Positions 57,025-64,000 of a DNA stretch of 64,000 nt are shown piece by piece (position 1 is the first letter of the stretch; the number at the start of each line of letters is the position of its first letter). The translations under genes were made by a program, and so were the position numbers. Source of the stretch: Bacillus sp. UNC438CL73TsuS30 (GTDB lineage Bacteria > Bacillota > Bacilli > Bacillales > Cytobacillaceae). The notes under the pieces were generated by a model that saw only the letters and a list, made by a program, of their open reading frames with translations, was not told the origin of the DNA and ran no database searches. Where the stretch lies: the NCBI RefSeq assembly GCF_000482325.1, contig NZ_AXVA01000005.1, positions 1 through 64,000 on the forward strand, read 5' to 3'.

Positions 57025-58206
57025 ATGCCGCGTGCATTATGGCTGTTAATTATCGGGATGGCAGTGAATTCAACTGGCTCTTCTTTTTTATGGCCTTTAA
57101 ATACAATCTATATCCATAACCATTTGGGGAAAAGTTTAGCAATGGCCGGGCTGGTTCTTATGTTAAATAGCGGAGCGAGCGTCATTGGTAATTTAATAGG
57201 AGGAAGTTTTTTCGATAAATTTGGTGGGTTTAAATCGATTTTAATCGGGATTTTTATCTCCCTTTTTGCGGTGGCAGGACTTTCTATTTGGCATGATTGG
57301 CCAGAATATGTAATTTTTCTAACCATCATTGGACTCGGAACGGGAATTATCTTCCCGTCCATGTACGCCATGGCAGGCTCTGTCTGGGTAGAAGGGGGAC
57401 GTAAATCCTTTAATGCATTATATGTGGCGCAAAATCTGGGGGTTGCGATCGGGGCCGCTCTTGGTGGAGTTGTTGCCGATTACTCCTTCCAATTGATTTT
57501 CCTTGCTAACACTTTGATGTATATCATCTTTTTGCTGATTGCGGTATTTGGTTATAGGGGAATTCATGTTGTTCCTATTCAGAAGGCGAAAAAGCTTCAG
57601 GAACATACTGCTATTAAAAACAAAAGAAACTTACAGGCCTTGTTGATACTTTGTTCAGGGTATTTACTTTGCTGGGCGGGTTATGTTCAATGGACAACAA
57701 CAATCGCCTCGTATACTCAGCAAATCCATATTTCTTTATCACAGTATAGCTTTTTATGGACAATTAATGGGGCGCTCATTGTCCTGGGACAGCCAATTTT
57801 AAATAGTATATTAAAACGCTGGGTTACTTCGTTAAAGATACAGATGGTGACTGGAATCATTATTTTTATTATTTCCTTTGTCGTAGCAGGTAATTCCGAT
57901 GCTTTTCCAGGGTTTCTTGCAGGAATGATTATTTTAACAATCGGTGAAATGTTTATATGGCCCGCGGTCCCGACGGTTGCATTTACTTTGGCCCCTAAGG
58001 GCCGTGAAGGATTTTACCAAGGGATTGTAAACAGTACCGCCACAGGAGGAAGAATGCTCGGACCCTTCCTAGGCGGAATACTCGTCGACCTATACAGCAT
58101 GTCCGCATTGTTTACAATATCAATTGCCCTATTCATGGTTGCCATCGTCGCAACCCTAATCTATGACCGCACAACGGTGACAGGCACCGTTCGTGGACAA
58201 ATCTAA
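57025..58206 (+). CDS. yttB: MFS transporter, YttB-like
   Basis: A 393-residue major facilitator with 12 predicted spans. The loop 2-3 motif appears as GGSFFDKFGGFKSI, and GLGTGIIFPSMYAM and YVAQNLGVAIGAALGG follow. Such proteins export drugs or metabolites; the substrate is not known. The position before leuS agrees with yttB in B. subtilis. The ATG at 57025 follows aaagggg. Confidence 0.88.
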   Translation: MPRALWLLIIGMAVNSTGSSFLWPLNTIYIHNHLGKSLAMAGLVLMLNSGASVIGNLIGGSFFDKFGGFKSILIGIFISLFAVAGLSIWHDWPEYVIFLTIIGLGTGIIFPSMYAMAGSVWVEGGRKSFNALYVAQNLGVAIGAALGGVVADYSFQLIFLANTLMYIIFLLIAVFGYRGIHVVPIQKAKKLQEHTAIKNKRNLQALLILCSGYLLCWAGYVQWTTTIASYTQQIHISLSQYSFLWTINGALIVLGQPILNSILKRWVTSLKIQMVTGIIIFIISFVVAGNSDAFPGFLAGMIILTIGEMFIWPAVPTVAFTLAPKGREGFYQGIVNSTATGGRMLGPFLGGILVDLYSMSALFTISIALFMVAIVATLIYDRTTVTGTVRGQI

Positions 58207-58224
58207 GGATTTGTCCGTGTGCAG

Positions 58225-58262
58225 TGGACAAAGTGGTTAAAAAACCGCTTTGTCCATTTTTA
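58225..58262 (+). terminator. Terminator after yttB
   Basis: The arms tggacaaagtgg and ccgctttgtcca form a 12-bp stem with an A-rich loop and end in ttttt. Confidence 0.85.
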
Positions 58263-58312
58263 TGTTTAAAAGAGAAGGAATGCGGCAATTCTGAATTTAG
58301 GCTTTTGTTATC

Positions 58313-58341
58313 TTGCAAATTGCCGGGAAATTTTATACAAT
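58313..58341 (+). promoter_or_regulatory. Candidate promoter of leuS
   Basis: TTGCAA (58313) and TACAAT (58336) are 17 bp apart, just before the T-box leader. Confidence 0.55.
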
Positions 58342-58349
58342 ATCCGTAT

Positions 58350-58600
58350 ATCTTTATATTAAAAGACATGGATTAGGAATAGTAATGGTTCCTGCCCGTT
58401 TAGAGAGTTGACGGCTGGTGAAAGTCAATCGGGTACATCATGAACTCGCCTAGGAGTTGCAGGCACGAAAGAATAGTAATGTTTGCCGTTTACCGCGTTA
58501 AGGATAATGAAGCGAGTGTTTTAACACTAATGTGGGTGGTACCGCGGGAAGATACATACAATCCTCTCGTCCCTGTTTAGGGATGAGAGTTTTTTTATTT
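58350..58600 (+). promoter_or_regulatory. T-box leader of leuS
   Basis: The leader ends with the conserved T-box gtgggtggtaccgcgg (58532-58547), the antiterminator element that pairs with the tRNA acceptor end. A terminator (ctctcgtccct/agggatgagag plus T run, 58564-58597) follows. In stem I the probable specifier is CTC at 58445-58447, a leucine codon. Uncharged tRNA-Leu should stabilise the antiterminator and permit leuS expression. Confidence 0.93.
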
Positions 58601-58617
58601 TTAAGGAGGAAAATCTT

Positions 58618-61035
58618 ATGAGTTTCGATCATCAACAAATCGAAAAGAAGTGGCAAAAGAAGTGGGAAGAGGAGAAGACATTCAAAACAAGCGAAGAGTA
58701 TGATAAACGAAAATTCTATGCGCTTGATATGTTTCCATATCCTTCCGGTGCCGGACTTCATGTTGGACACCCTGAAGGCTATACAGCAACAGATATTCTT
58801 TCACGTACGAAACGGATGCAGGGCTATAATGTTCTTCACCCAATGGGCTGGGATGCCTTTGGTTTACCTGCAGAACAATATGCATTGGATACCGGAAATG
58901 ACCCGGCAGAATTCACCGAACAGAATATTAACACGTTCCGCAGACAAATTAAATCACTAGGTTTTTCTTACGATTGGGACCGTGAAGTAAACACAACTGA
59001 TCCTGAATATTATAAATGGACCCAGTGGATTTTCTTGAAATTATGGGAAAAGGGTCTTGCTTATATTGATGAAGTGGCGGTTAACTGGTGTCCGGCACTT
59101 GGAACCGTATTAGCAAATGAAGAAGTCATCGATGGAAAAAGCGAACGCGGCGGACACCCGGTAGAACGCCGTCCAATGAAGCAATGGATGTTGAAAATTA
59201 CTGCCTATGCTGACCGTTTGCTTGAAGACCTTGAAGAGCTTGATTGGCCGGAAAGTTTGAAAGAAATGCAGCGCAATTGGATTGGCCGCTCTGAAGGTGC
59301 TGAAGTCACCTTCCAAATCGATGGACATGATGATACCTTCACAGTGTTCACAACAAGACCTGATACACTATATGGAGCAACTTATGCGGTGCTTGCCCCT
59401 GAACATGCTTTTGTTGAAAAAATTACAACCGCTGAGCAACGTTCAGCAGTGGAGGCTTATTTAGATAAAGTAAAAACCAAAAGCGATCTTGAGCGGACAG
59501 ATCTTGCAAAAGAGAAAACAGGTGTATTTACAGGTGCTTATGCTATAAATCCAGTAAATGGTGAAAAAATGCCAATCTGGATTGCTGATTATGTGTTAGT
59601 AAGCTATGGAACTGGTGCAATTATGGCGGTTCCGGCACATGATGAACGTGACTATGAATTCGCAAAGCAATTCGATCTTCCTATTAAGCAGGTTGTTGCT
59701 GGCGGAAGTATTGAAAACGAAGCATACACAGGCGACGGGGAACATATTAACTCTGAATTCTTAAATGGTTTAGATAAAACAGAAGCAATTCAAAAGATGA
59801 TTGCTTGGCTTGAAGAAAAAGGAATTGGCACTAAGAAAGTAACCTTCCGTTTACGTGACTGGTTATTCAGCCGCCAGCGTTACTGGGGTGAACCAATTCC
59901 AATTATCCATTGGGAAGATGGCGTAATGACCGCTGTGCCGGAAGAAGAGCTTCCGTTAATGCTACCAAAAACAACGGAAATACGACCTTCTGGAACAGGT
60001 GAATCACCACTTGCTAATATCGATGACTGGGTAAATGTAGTTGATCCAGAAACCGGTAAAAAAGGCCGTCGTGAAACCAATACGATGCCGCAATGGGCAG
60101 GCAGCTGCTGGTACTATTTACGCTATATTGATCCAAAAAATAATCAGGCACTTGCTGCTGAAGAAAAATTAAAGCATTGGCTTCCGGTTGATACCTATAT
60201 TGGCGGTGCGGAGCATGCGGTGCTTCACTTACTTTACGCTCGTTTTTGGCATAAGTTTTTATTTGATATTGGTGTTGTGCCAACGAAGGAACCATTCCAA
60301 AAGCTATTTAATCAAGGAATGATTTTAGGCGAAAATAACGAAAAAATGAGTAAATCTAAAGGAAATGTCGTCAATCCGGATGATATCGTGGATAGCCATG
60401 GTGCTGATACGCTTCGCTTATATGAAATGTTCATGGGACCTCTTGATGCCTCAATTGCATGGTCAACGAATGGCCTTGACGGTTCACGACGCTTCCTAGA
60501 CCGGATTTGGCGTTTATTAGTGGAAGAGAATGGCGAAGTAAATCCGAAGATCCAGCCAAATGAGGAAGCCGCTAATTTGGAGAAAATCTATCATCAAACT
60601 GTAAAAAAAGTTACAGAGGATTATGAAGGCTTACGTTTTAATACGGCTATTTCACAAATGATGGTATTTATCAATGAAGCTTATAAATCAACGGTCCTTC
60701 CAAAGGATTATATGGAGGGCTTTGTGAAATTACTTTCACCAGTCTGCCCGCATATTGCAGAAGAGCTTTGGGAAAAGTTAGGCCACAGTGGTACAATTTC
60801 CTATGAAACATGGCCAGCATACGATGAGGCAAAGCTTGTCGATGAAGAAGTTGAAATTGTCATCCAAGTAAATGGCAAAGTGAAAACAAAGCTAAAGGTA
60901 CCAACAGATGCGAGTAAAGAAGCGTTAGAAGGTATCGCCATGGACGATGACCGGGTGAAGGAACAAATCGAAGGAAAAACTGTTCGCAAGGTTATAACGG
61001 TTCCGGGTAAGCTAGTCAATATCGTGGCAAACTAA
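58618..61035 (+). CDS. leuS: Leucyl-tRNA synthetase LeuS
   Basis: LeuS charges tRNA-Leu and edits misactivated amino acids. The 805-residue class I synthetase has the HIGH-type motif [20 protein letters not shown], a CP1 editing domain with [12 protein letters not shown] and a conserved Asp in [12 protein letters not shown], and the KMSKS loop [15 protein letters not shown]. The ATG follows aaggagg. It is controlled by the upstream T-box. Confidence 0.97.
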   Translation: MSFDHQQIEKKWQKKWEEEKTFKTSEEYDKRKFYALDMFPYPSGAGLHVGHPEGYTATDILSRTKRMQGYNVLHPMGWDAFGLPAEQYALDTGNDPAEFTEQNINTFRRQIKSLGFSYDWDREVNTTDPEYYKWTQWIFLKLWEKGLAYIDEVAVNWCPALGTVLANEEVIDGKSERGGHPVERRPMKQWMLKITAYADRLLEDLEELDWPESLKEMQRNWIGRSEGAEVTFQIDGHDDTFTVFTTRPDTLYGATYAVLAPEHAFVEKITTAEQRSAVEAYLDKVKTKSDLERTDLAKEKTGVFTGAYAINPVNGEKMPIWIADYVLVSYGTGAIMAVPAHDERDYEFAKQFDLPIKQVVAGGSIENEAYTGDGEHINSEFLNGLDKTEAIQKMIAWLEEKGIGTKKVTFRLRDWLFSRQRYWGEPIPIIHWEDGVMTAVPEEELPLMLPKTTEIRPSGTGESPLANIDDWVNVVDPETGKKGRRETNTMPQWAGSCWYYLRYIDPKNNQALAAEEKLKHWLPVDTYIGGAEHAVLHLLYARFWHKFLFDIGVVPTKEPFQKLFNQGMILGENNEKMSKSKGNVVNPDDIVDSHGADTLRLYEMFMGPLDASIAWSTNGLDGSRRFLDRIWRLLVEENGEVNPKIQPNEEAANLEKIYHQTVKKVTEDYEGLRFNTAISQMMVFINEAYKSTVLPKDYMEGFVKLLSPVCPHIAEELWEKLGHSGTISYETWPAYDEAKLVDEEVEIVIQVNGKVKTKLKVPTDASKEALEGIAMDDDRVKEQIEGKTVRKVITVPGKLVNIVAN

Positions 61036-61045
61036 TACAATTGAA

Positions 61046-61077
61046 CATCCTCCAGCAAAAAGCTGGAGGATGCTTTC
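61046..61077 (+). terminator. Hairpin after leuS
   Basis: The arms catcctccagc and gctggaggatg form an 11-bp stem with an A5 loop, followed by ctttct. The T run is weak, so some readthrough into the rhodanese gene is likely. Confidence 0.75.
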
Positions 61078-61093
61078 TGAAAGGATGGTAAAT

Positions 61094-61399
61094 ATGGAAG
61101 AGATTAAGATTATTACTCCAGAAGAATTGAAGTCAAAGCTTGAGCAAGGGGAAAAGCTGGAGCTTGTTGACGTAAGGGAAGATGAAGAGGTTGCTGAGGG
61201 AATGATTCCGGGTGCAAAGCATATCCGGATGGGAGATATCCCGGCCAACCTTGATTATTTCGATAAGGATAAAGAATATATCTTTATCTGCCGCTCAAGC
61301 CGCCGTAGTGAAAATGTCTGCTACTACTTGCAGGAACAAGGCTATAAAGTTCGCAATATGATTGGCGGTATGATGAACTGGACGGGTGAAACCAAATAA
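61094..61399 (+). CDS. Rhodanese-like domain protein
   Basis: A 101-residue single-domain rhodanese (sulfurtransferase) with the entry motif LVDVREDEEVAEGMIPGAKHI and active-site cysteine in ICRSSRRSENV (near residue 68). Such proteins carry persulfide sulfur for thiolation or detoxification. ATG 61094 has aaaggatgg before it; the longer frame from 61070 runs into the leuS hairpin. It resembles B. subtilis YtwF, which also follows leuS. Confidence 0.88.
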   Translation: MEEIKIITPEELKSKLEQGEKLELVDVREDEEVAEGMIPGAKHIRMGDIPANLDYFDKDKEYIFICRSSRRSENVCYYLQEQGYKVRNMIGGMMNWTGETK

Positions 61400-61400
61400 A

Positions 61401-61426
61401 CGATTCCACAAGTGGAATCGTTTTTT
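61401..61426 (+). terminator. Terminator after the rhodanese gene
   Basis: The arms cgattccac and gtggaatcg form a 9-bp stem followed by six T. Confidence 0.88.
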
Positions 61427-61429
61427 CTT

Positions 61430-62326
61430 TTACCTAGCATTTCCCTCAAAAATTCCTCCTCTCCAAATTTTCCCCTCCTGATCAATGAGTACTGCTTGGG
61501 TTCTTTTTTCGCGGATAAAACTCTTTCCATCCATATCTCCTAATAAAAGAACGGTCTTTGCCCATACATCCGCTTCAACAGCGGTGGGAGCGGTAACGGT
61601 CGCTGAAACAATTTTGCTCTCAGACGGCTGCCCGGTTCTAGGATCTATCAAATGATGCTGCCACTCTCCGTTTAACTTCCACCTTCTTTTCATGGAAGTT
61701 GAGGTTGCAACCGCACCGCTTTCAATCTGAATGGAAGAGAGGAGGTTGGTAGGATCAAATGGACTCTCGATCCCAATATTTAATGACCGTGGCAATGCTC
61801 CAAAAATACGAATATCACCGCCGACATTAATAAAGCCAAATCCTATTTTTTCTAACAATTCTGCTGCCCGGTCAATCACCCAGCCCTTTGCAATTCCGCC
61901 TAAATCAATTTTTGAAAAAAGAATGGCTGATTGCTGATCCTTTTCTAAAACAAAGGGTTTATTATTATGAATTACATTCTGGGAAAGGCTGGATAATTTA
62001 AATAATTGTCCTTTAATATGCTCAATTGATTTTACATAACCACTGCTTTCAAGAGAAGTTAATACTCCCGGATTGAAAACACCACAAGTTTCAAGAAAAA
62101 AGTGTTCAGCATCTATTAGTATCGAAAACATTTCAGGAGAAACGGTTACTTGTTTCCCTATTTGTTTATTTAATTGGGATAATTCGCTATCCTCTTTAAA
62201 CCGGCTGCAGGTGTACTCGATTAAATCAAAAAGCTTATAGATCGGCATCAAATCATTCGCAAACATTTCTTGGTTAATCGAGATTTTCACCATCGTACTC
62301 ATGGAGTTAAATTGATATTGATACAT
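61430..62326 (-). CDS. apbE: FAD:protein FMN transferase ApbE
   Basis: ApbE attaches FMN covalently to a Thr or Ser of target proteins. The 298-residue protein has the family motifs DLGGIAKGWVIDRAAELL, FGFINVGGDIRIFG and HHLIDPRTGQPSE. No signal peptide is evident, unlike many secreted ApbE proteins. The start overlaps the stop of the upstream small gene by one base, so they are coupled. The usual FMN-binding substrate domain is not encoded nearby. Confidence 0.92.
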   Translation of the reverse strand: MYQYQFNSMSTMVKISINQEMFANDLMPIYKLFDLIEYTCSRFKEDSELSQLNKQIGKQVTVSPEMFSILIDAEHFFLETCGVFNPGVLTSLESSGYVKSIEHIKGQLFKLSSLSQNVIHNNKPFVLEKDQQSAILFSKIDLGGIAKGWVIDRAAELLEKIGFGFINVGGDIRIFGALPRSLNIGIESPFDPTNLLSSIQIESGAVATSTSMKRRWKLNGEWQHHLIDPRTGQPSESKIVSATVTAPTAVEADVWAKTVLLLGDMDGKSFIREKRTQAVLIDQEGKIWRGGIFEGNAR

Positions 62327-62685
62327 CAGGTACCACCCGTTGTTGTGTCAAAGCCATCTTGATGCCCAAATGAATGACTGCCGCCAGAAAATTGATCTTG
62401 ATTTTGCTGAAAAGAATCATCGCTGTTCCCTTGCCCGTATTGCGATGCTTGATCATCATCAAAACTAAAATTTGAACTCGAATTGGAATCTCCAGATGAC
62501 TGATTTCCACTGGAATCAAGATTATTTTGTGCTTGTTTATTTGTATTTTGATTAGCCGGAGAGTTTTGACTCACTGCTGCTTGATGATTATTTCCATTTG
62601 ATAGTCCGAGATAGGATACCATCCCTGCGACTAATGCCAAGCTTCCAAAGCTGACGCCCCACGAGATTCTTTGTTTTTTATCCAA
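62326..62685 (-). CDS. Small membrane-anchored Asn/Gln/Ser/Asp-rich protein upstream of apbE
   Basis: A 119-residue protein with one N-terminal membrane segment (about residues 7-28, WGVSFGSLALVAGMVSYLGL) and a low-complexity tail rich in N, Q, S, D and G, ending FDTTTGGT. I do not recognise a family. It is translationally coupled to apbE. The tail has Thr and Ser residues but no recognised flavinylation motif, so whether it is an ApbE target is open. Sequence bias suggests it lies outside the membrane and is unfolded. Confidence 0.78.
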   Translation of the reverse strand: MDKKQRISWGVSFGSLALVAGMVSYLGLSNGNNHQAAVSQNSPANQNTNKQAQNNLDSSGNQSSGDSNSSSNFSFDDDQASQYGQGNSDDSFQQNQDQFSGGSHSFGHQDGFDTTTGGT

Positions 62686-62825
62686 TTTTTTGTCTCCTTT
62701 CCTTCTTTCTGATAGTAGTTTAAAAGCCGAACCTTAAATTATTCTTAAATTTTTTTGGGTGTTGATTTTTAAAATTCTGAAAATAAGGAAATAATGATAG
62801 GAAAAAAACAAAGGGAGAGAGTAAA

Positions 62826-63011
62826 GTGATTCAGGTTAAACTGTTTGACCGGGAGCATGAAAAGGATTTGGAAAAGGAAATGAATCGTTTTTTAAAAGGT
62901 TTAGATGAAAAAAGTCTGCTGGATATAAAATACAATGTTGCGGCATTGACAGAGGATGAAGAGGAGGAACAAATTTATTGTTTTTCTGCGATGATTATAT
63001 ATAGATCCTGA
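62826..63011 (+). CDS. cse60: Sporulation protein Cse60
   Basis: A 61-residue acidic protein (IQVKLFDREHEKDLEKEMN at the start, QIYCFSAMIIY at the end) that matches Cse60, a small protein made under sigma-E in B. subtilis sporulation. Its function is not known. The start is GTG 62826 after gggagagag. It supports assignment to an endospore former. Confidence 0.87.
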   Translation: MIQVKLFDREHEKDLEKEMNRFLKGLDEKSLLDIKYNVAALTEDEEEEQIYCFSAMIIYRS

Positions 63012-63036
63012 CAATTATTTGTCAGGATCTAGTTTT
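63004..63036. terminator. Terminator between cse60 and the flavoprotein gene
   Basis: The arms gatcctgacaa and ttgtcaggatc pair over 11 bp and a T run follows a few bases later. It overlaps the ends of both convergent genes. Confidence 0.8.
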
Positions 63037-64000
63037 TGCAGAAAGTGCGGCATTTGTACCGGCGAGCCTTCCAGTTACAAGTGCAGAGGTAATATTATAA
63101 CCTCCTGTATATCCATGTATATCAAGTATTTCTCCACAAAAATATAAGCCATTCATCATTTTAGAGCCCATCGTTTGCGGCTCAATTTCTTTTACAGAAA
63201 CTCCGCCGCCGGTGACAAATGCTTTTTCAAGTGGCAGGGTGCCATTCACTTTAAAGGTAAATTGCTTGCAGCTTTTTGCGAAACTACGAATTTTTTCATG
63301 AGAAACAATCCCACACTGTGCAGCAGGATCTATCCCATTGTTCTCCAGTAAAAATAGAAGGTATCGCTCTGGAAACATCCCTTTTAAGGTGTTTTTGATA
63401 CTCTTCTTTGGTTCATTTTTTACGAGCCTGCTAATTTCTTGAAAAAGTGCCTCCTCTTTTTTGTCAGGGAGGACATCTAGGCTCATCGTTACCTCTTTTA
63501 AATTCCACTTCTTCATCGCTTTGACAACAAATTGGCTACAGCGTAAAACAGCTGGGCCGCTTACCCCAAAATGAGTAAAAATCATATCCATTCGATGAGA
63601 TATAATTGGTTTGCTTTTTGGATTTAAAACACTTAATTCAATATCTCTTAGGGACAGTCCCTGAAGAGCTTTCTTTTGGATAAACGCTTCGCTTGAAGTG
63701 ACAGGTACTTCTGTCGGGAACAACTCGGTCACTTTGTGCCCGGCTTTTTCTGCCCATGCGTATCCATCCCCGGTTGACCCGGTATGGGGAACAGATTTTC
63801 CACCTACCGCAATTACAACCGATTTTGCGGTTAGTTTTTGACCATCCCTCAGTGTGACGCCTGAAACCTGCCCGTTTTCATAGAGGACATCCTTTACGGC
63901 CGTATTTTTAAAAACCCGGACCTTCAGTTCTTCTAATTTTTGCAAAAGAGCATCTACAACCGATTGAGCCTTATTCGACGCTGGAAACATCCGCCCGTGA
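63022..64000 (-). CDS. NAD(P)/FAD-dependent oxidoreductase, HI0933/YtfP family (partial)
   Basis: The C-terminal part of a BaiN/HI0933-like flavoprotein. Visible motifs are [41 protein letters not shown] and the C-terminal FAD segment [20 protein letters not shown]. The frame stays open beyond the window and reads [10 protein letters not shown], a known internal motif, so the ATG at 63990 is not the real start. The N-terminal FAD-binding domain lies outside the window. The function of the family in Bacillus is not clear. Confidence 0.9.
   Translation of the reverse strand, partial: HGRMFPASNKAQSVVDALLQKLEELKVRVFKNTAVKDVLYENGQVSGVTLRDGQKLTAKSVVIAVGGKSVPHTGSTGDGYAWAEKAGHKVTELFPTEVPVTSSEAFIQKKALQGLSLRDIELSVLNPKSKPIISHRMDMIFTHFGVSGPAVLRCSQFVVKAMKKWNLKEVTMSLDVLPDKKEEALFQEISRLVKNEPKKSIKNTLKGMFPERYLLFLLENNGIDPAAQCGIVSHEKIRSFAKSCKQFTFKVNGTLPLEKAFVTGGGVSVKEIEPQTMGSKMMNGLYFCGEILDIHGYTGGYNITSALVTGRLAGTNAALSAKTRS

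Overview
The window comes from a low-GC, endospore-forming Firmicute of the Bacillaceae (Bacillus, Neobacillus or a close relative). The evidence is a B. subtilis trnB-like array of 21 tRNAs behind an rRNA operon, the Bacillus-only genes ytzC, ytmB and cse60, S-box, T-box and tandem glycine riboswitches, and a gene order from ytkD to leuS that resembles the yt region of B. subtilis. I see no prophage, insertion sequence or CRISPR array.

Layout. Positions 1-2649 hold the end of a 23S rRNA gene, a 5S gene and 21 tRNA genes closed by a terminator. One tRNA (Val) has its 3' half duplicated in tandem and another (Pro) carries a 4-nt insertion. Positions 2650-3583 have no gene but contain 21-bp periodic repeats. 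Next come the glycogen operon glgBCDAP (3584-11496), menA on the minus strand, and the menaquinone operon menF-D-H-B-E (12816-19164; no menC follows). A mixed stretch follows (19212-22589): a DUF1540 protein, a Zur-box zinc-binding lipoprotein, a beta-carbonic anhydrase, yidD, luxS and two small proteins. The minus-strand operon at 22813-27902 encodes the DabB/DabA (MpsA/MpsB) inorganic-carbon uptake complex, an MpsC-type DUF2294 protein and a beta-carbonic-anhydrase-like protein that has lost its zinc ligands.

The most striking region is 29264-42496. Two tandem glycine riboswitches control (i) a CycA-type amino-acid permease and (ii) a long co-directional gene string: glyA, sdaAB, sdaAA, gcvT, gcvH, gcvPA, gcvPB, lipA, a HesB-like protein, lpdA and purU. 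Together these could import glycine, cleave it, convert a second glycine to serine, deaminate serine to pyruvate, provide the lipoyl cofactor and its dehydrogenase, and discharge surplus one-carbon units as formate. Both promoters carry a CcpA cre-like site. This reads as a self-contained, glycine-inducible, catabolite-repressed route for using glycine as a carbon and nitrogen source.

The remainder (42488-64000) is mostly conserved Bacillus backbone: a NitT/TauT-type ABC transporter, ytmA, ytmB, pckA, S-box-metK, asnB, ytoA, ytpA-ytpB (C35 terpene synthesis), mnmL-mnmM (tRNA wobble modification), ytzC, an MFS transporter, T-box-leuS, a rhodanese, apbE with a small membrane-anchored partner, cse60 and a truncated flavoprotein at the edge. 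A second 21-bp periodic repeat array lies at 46346-46441.
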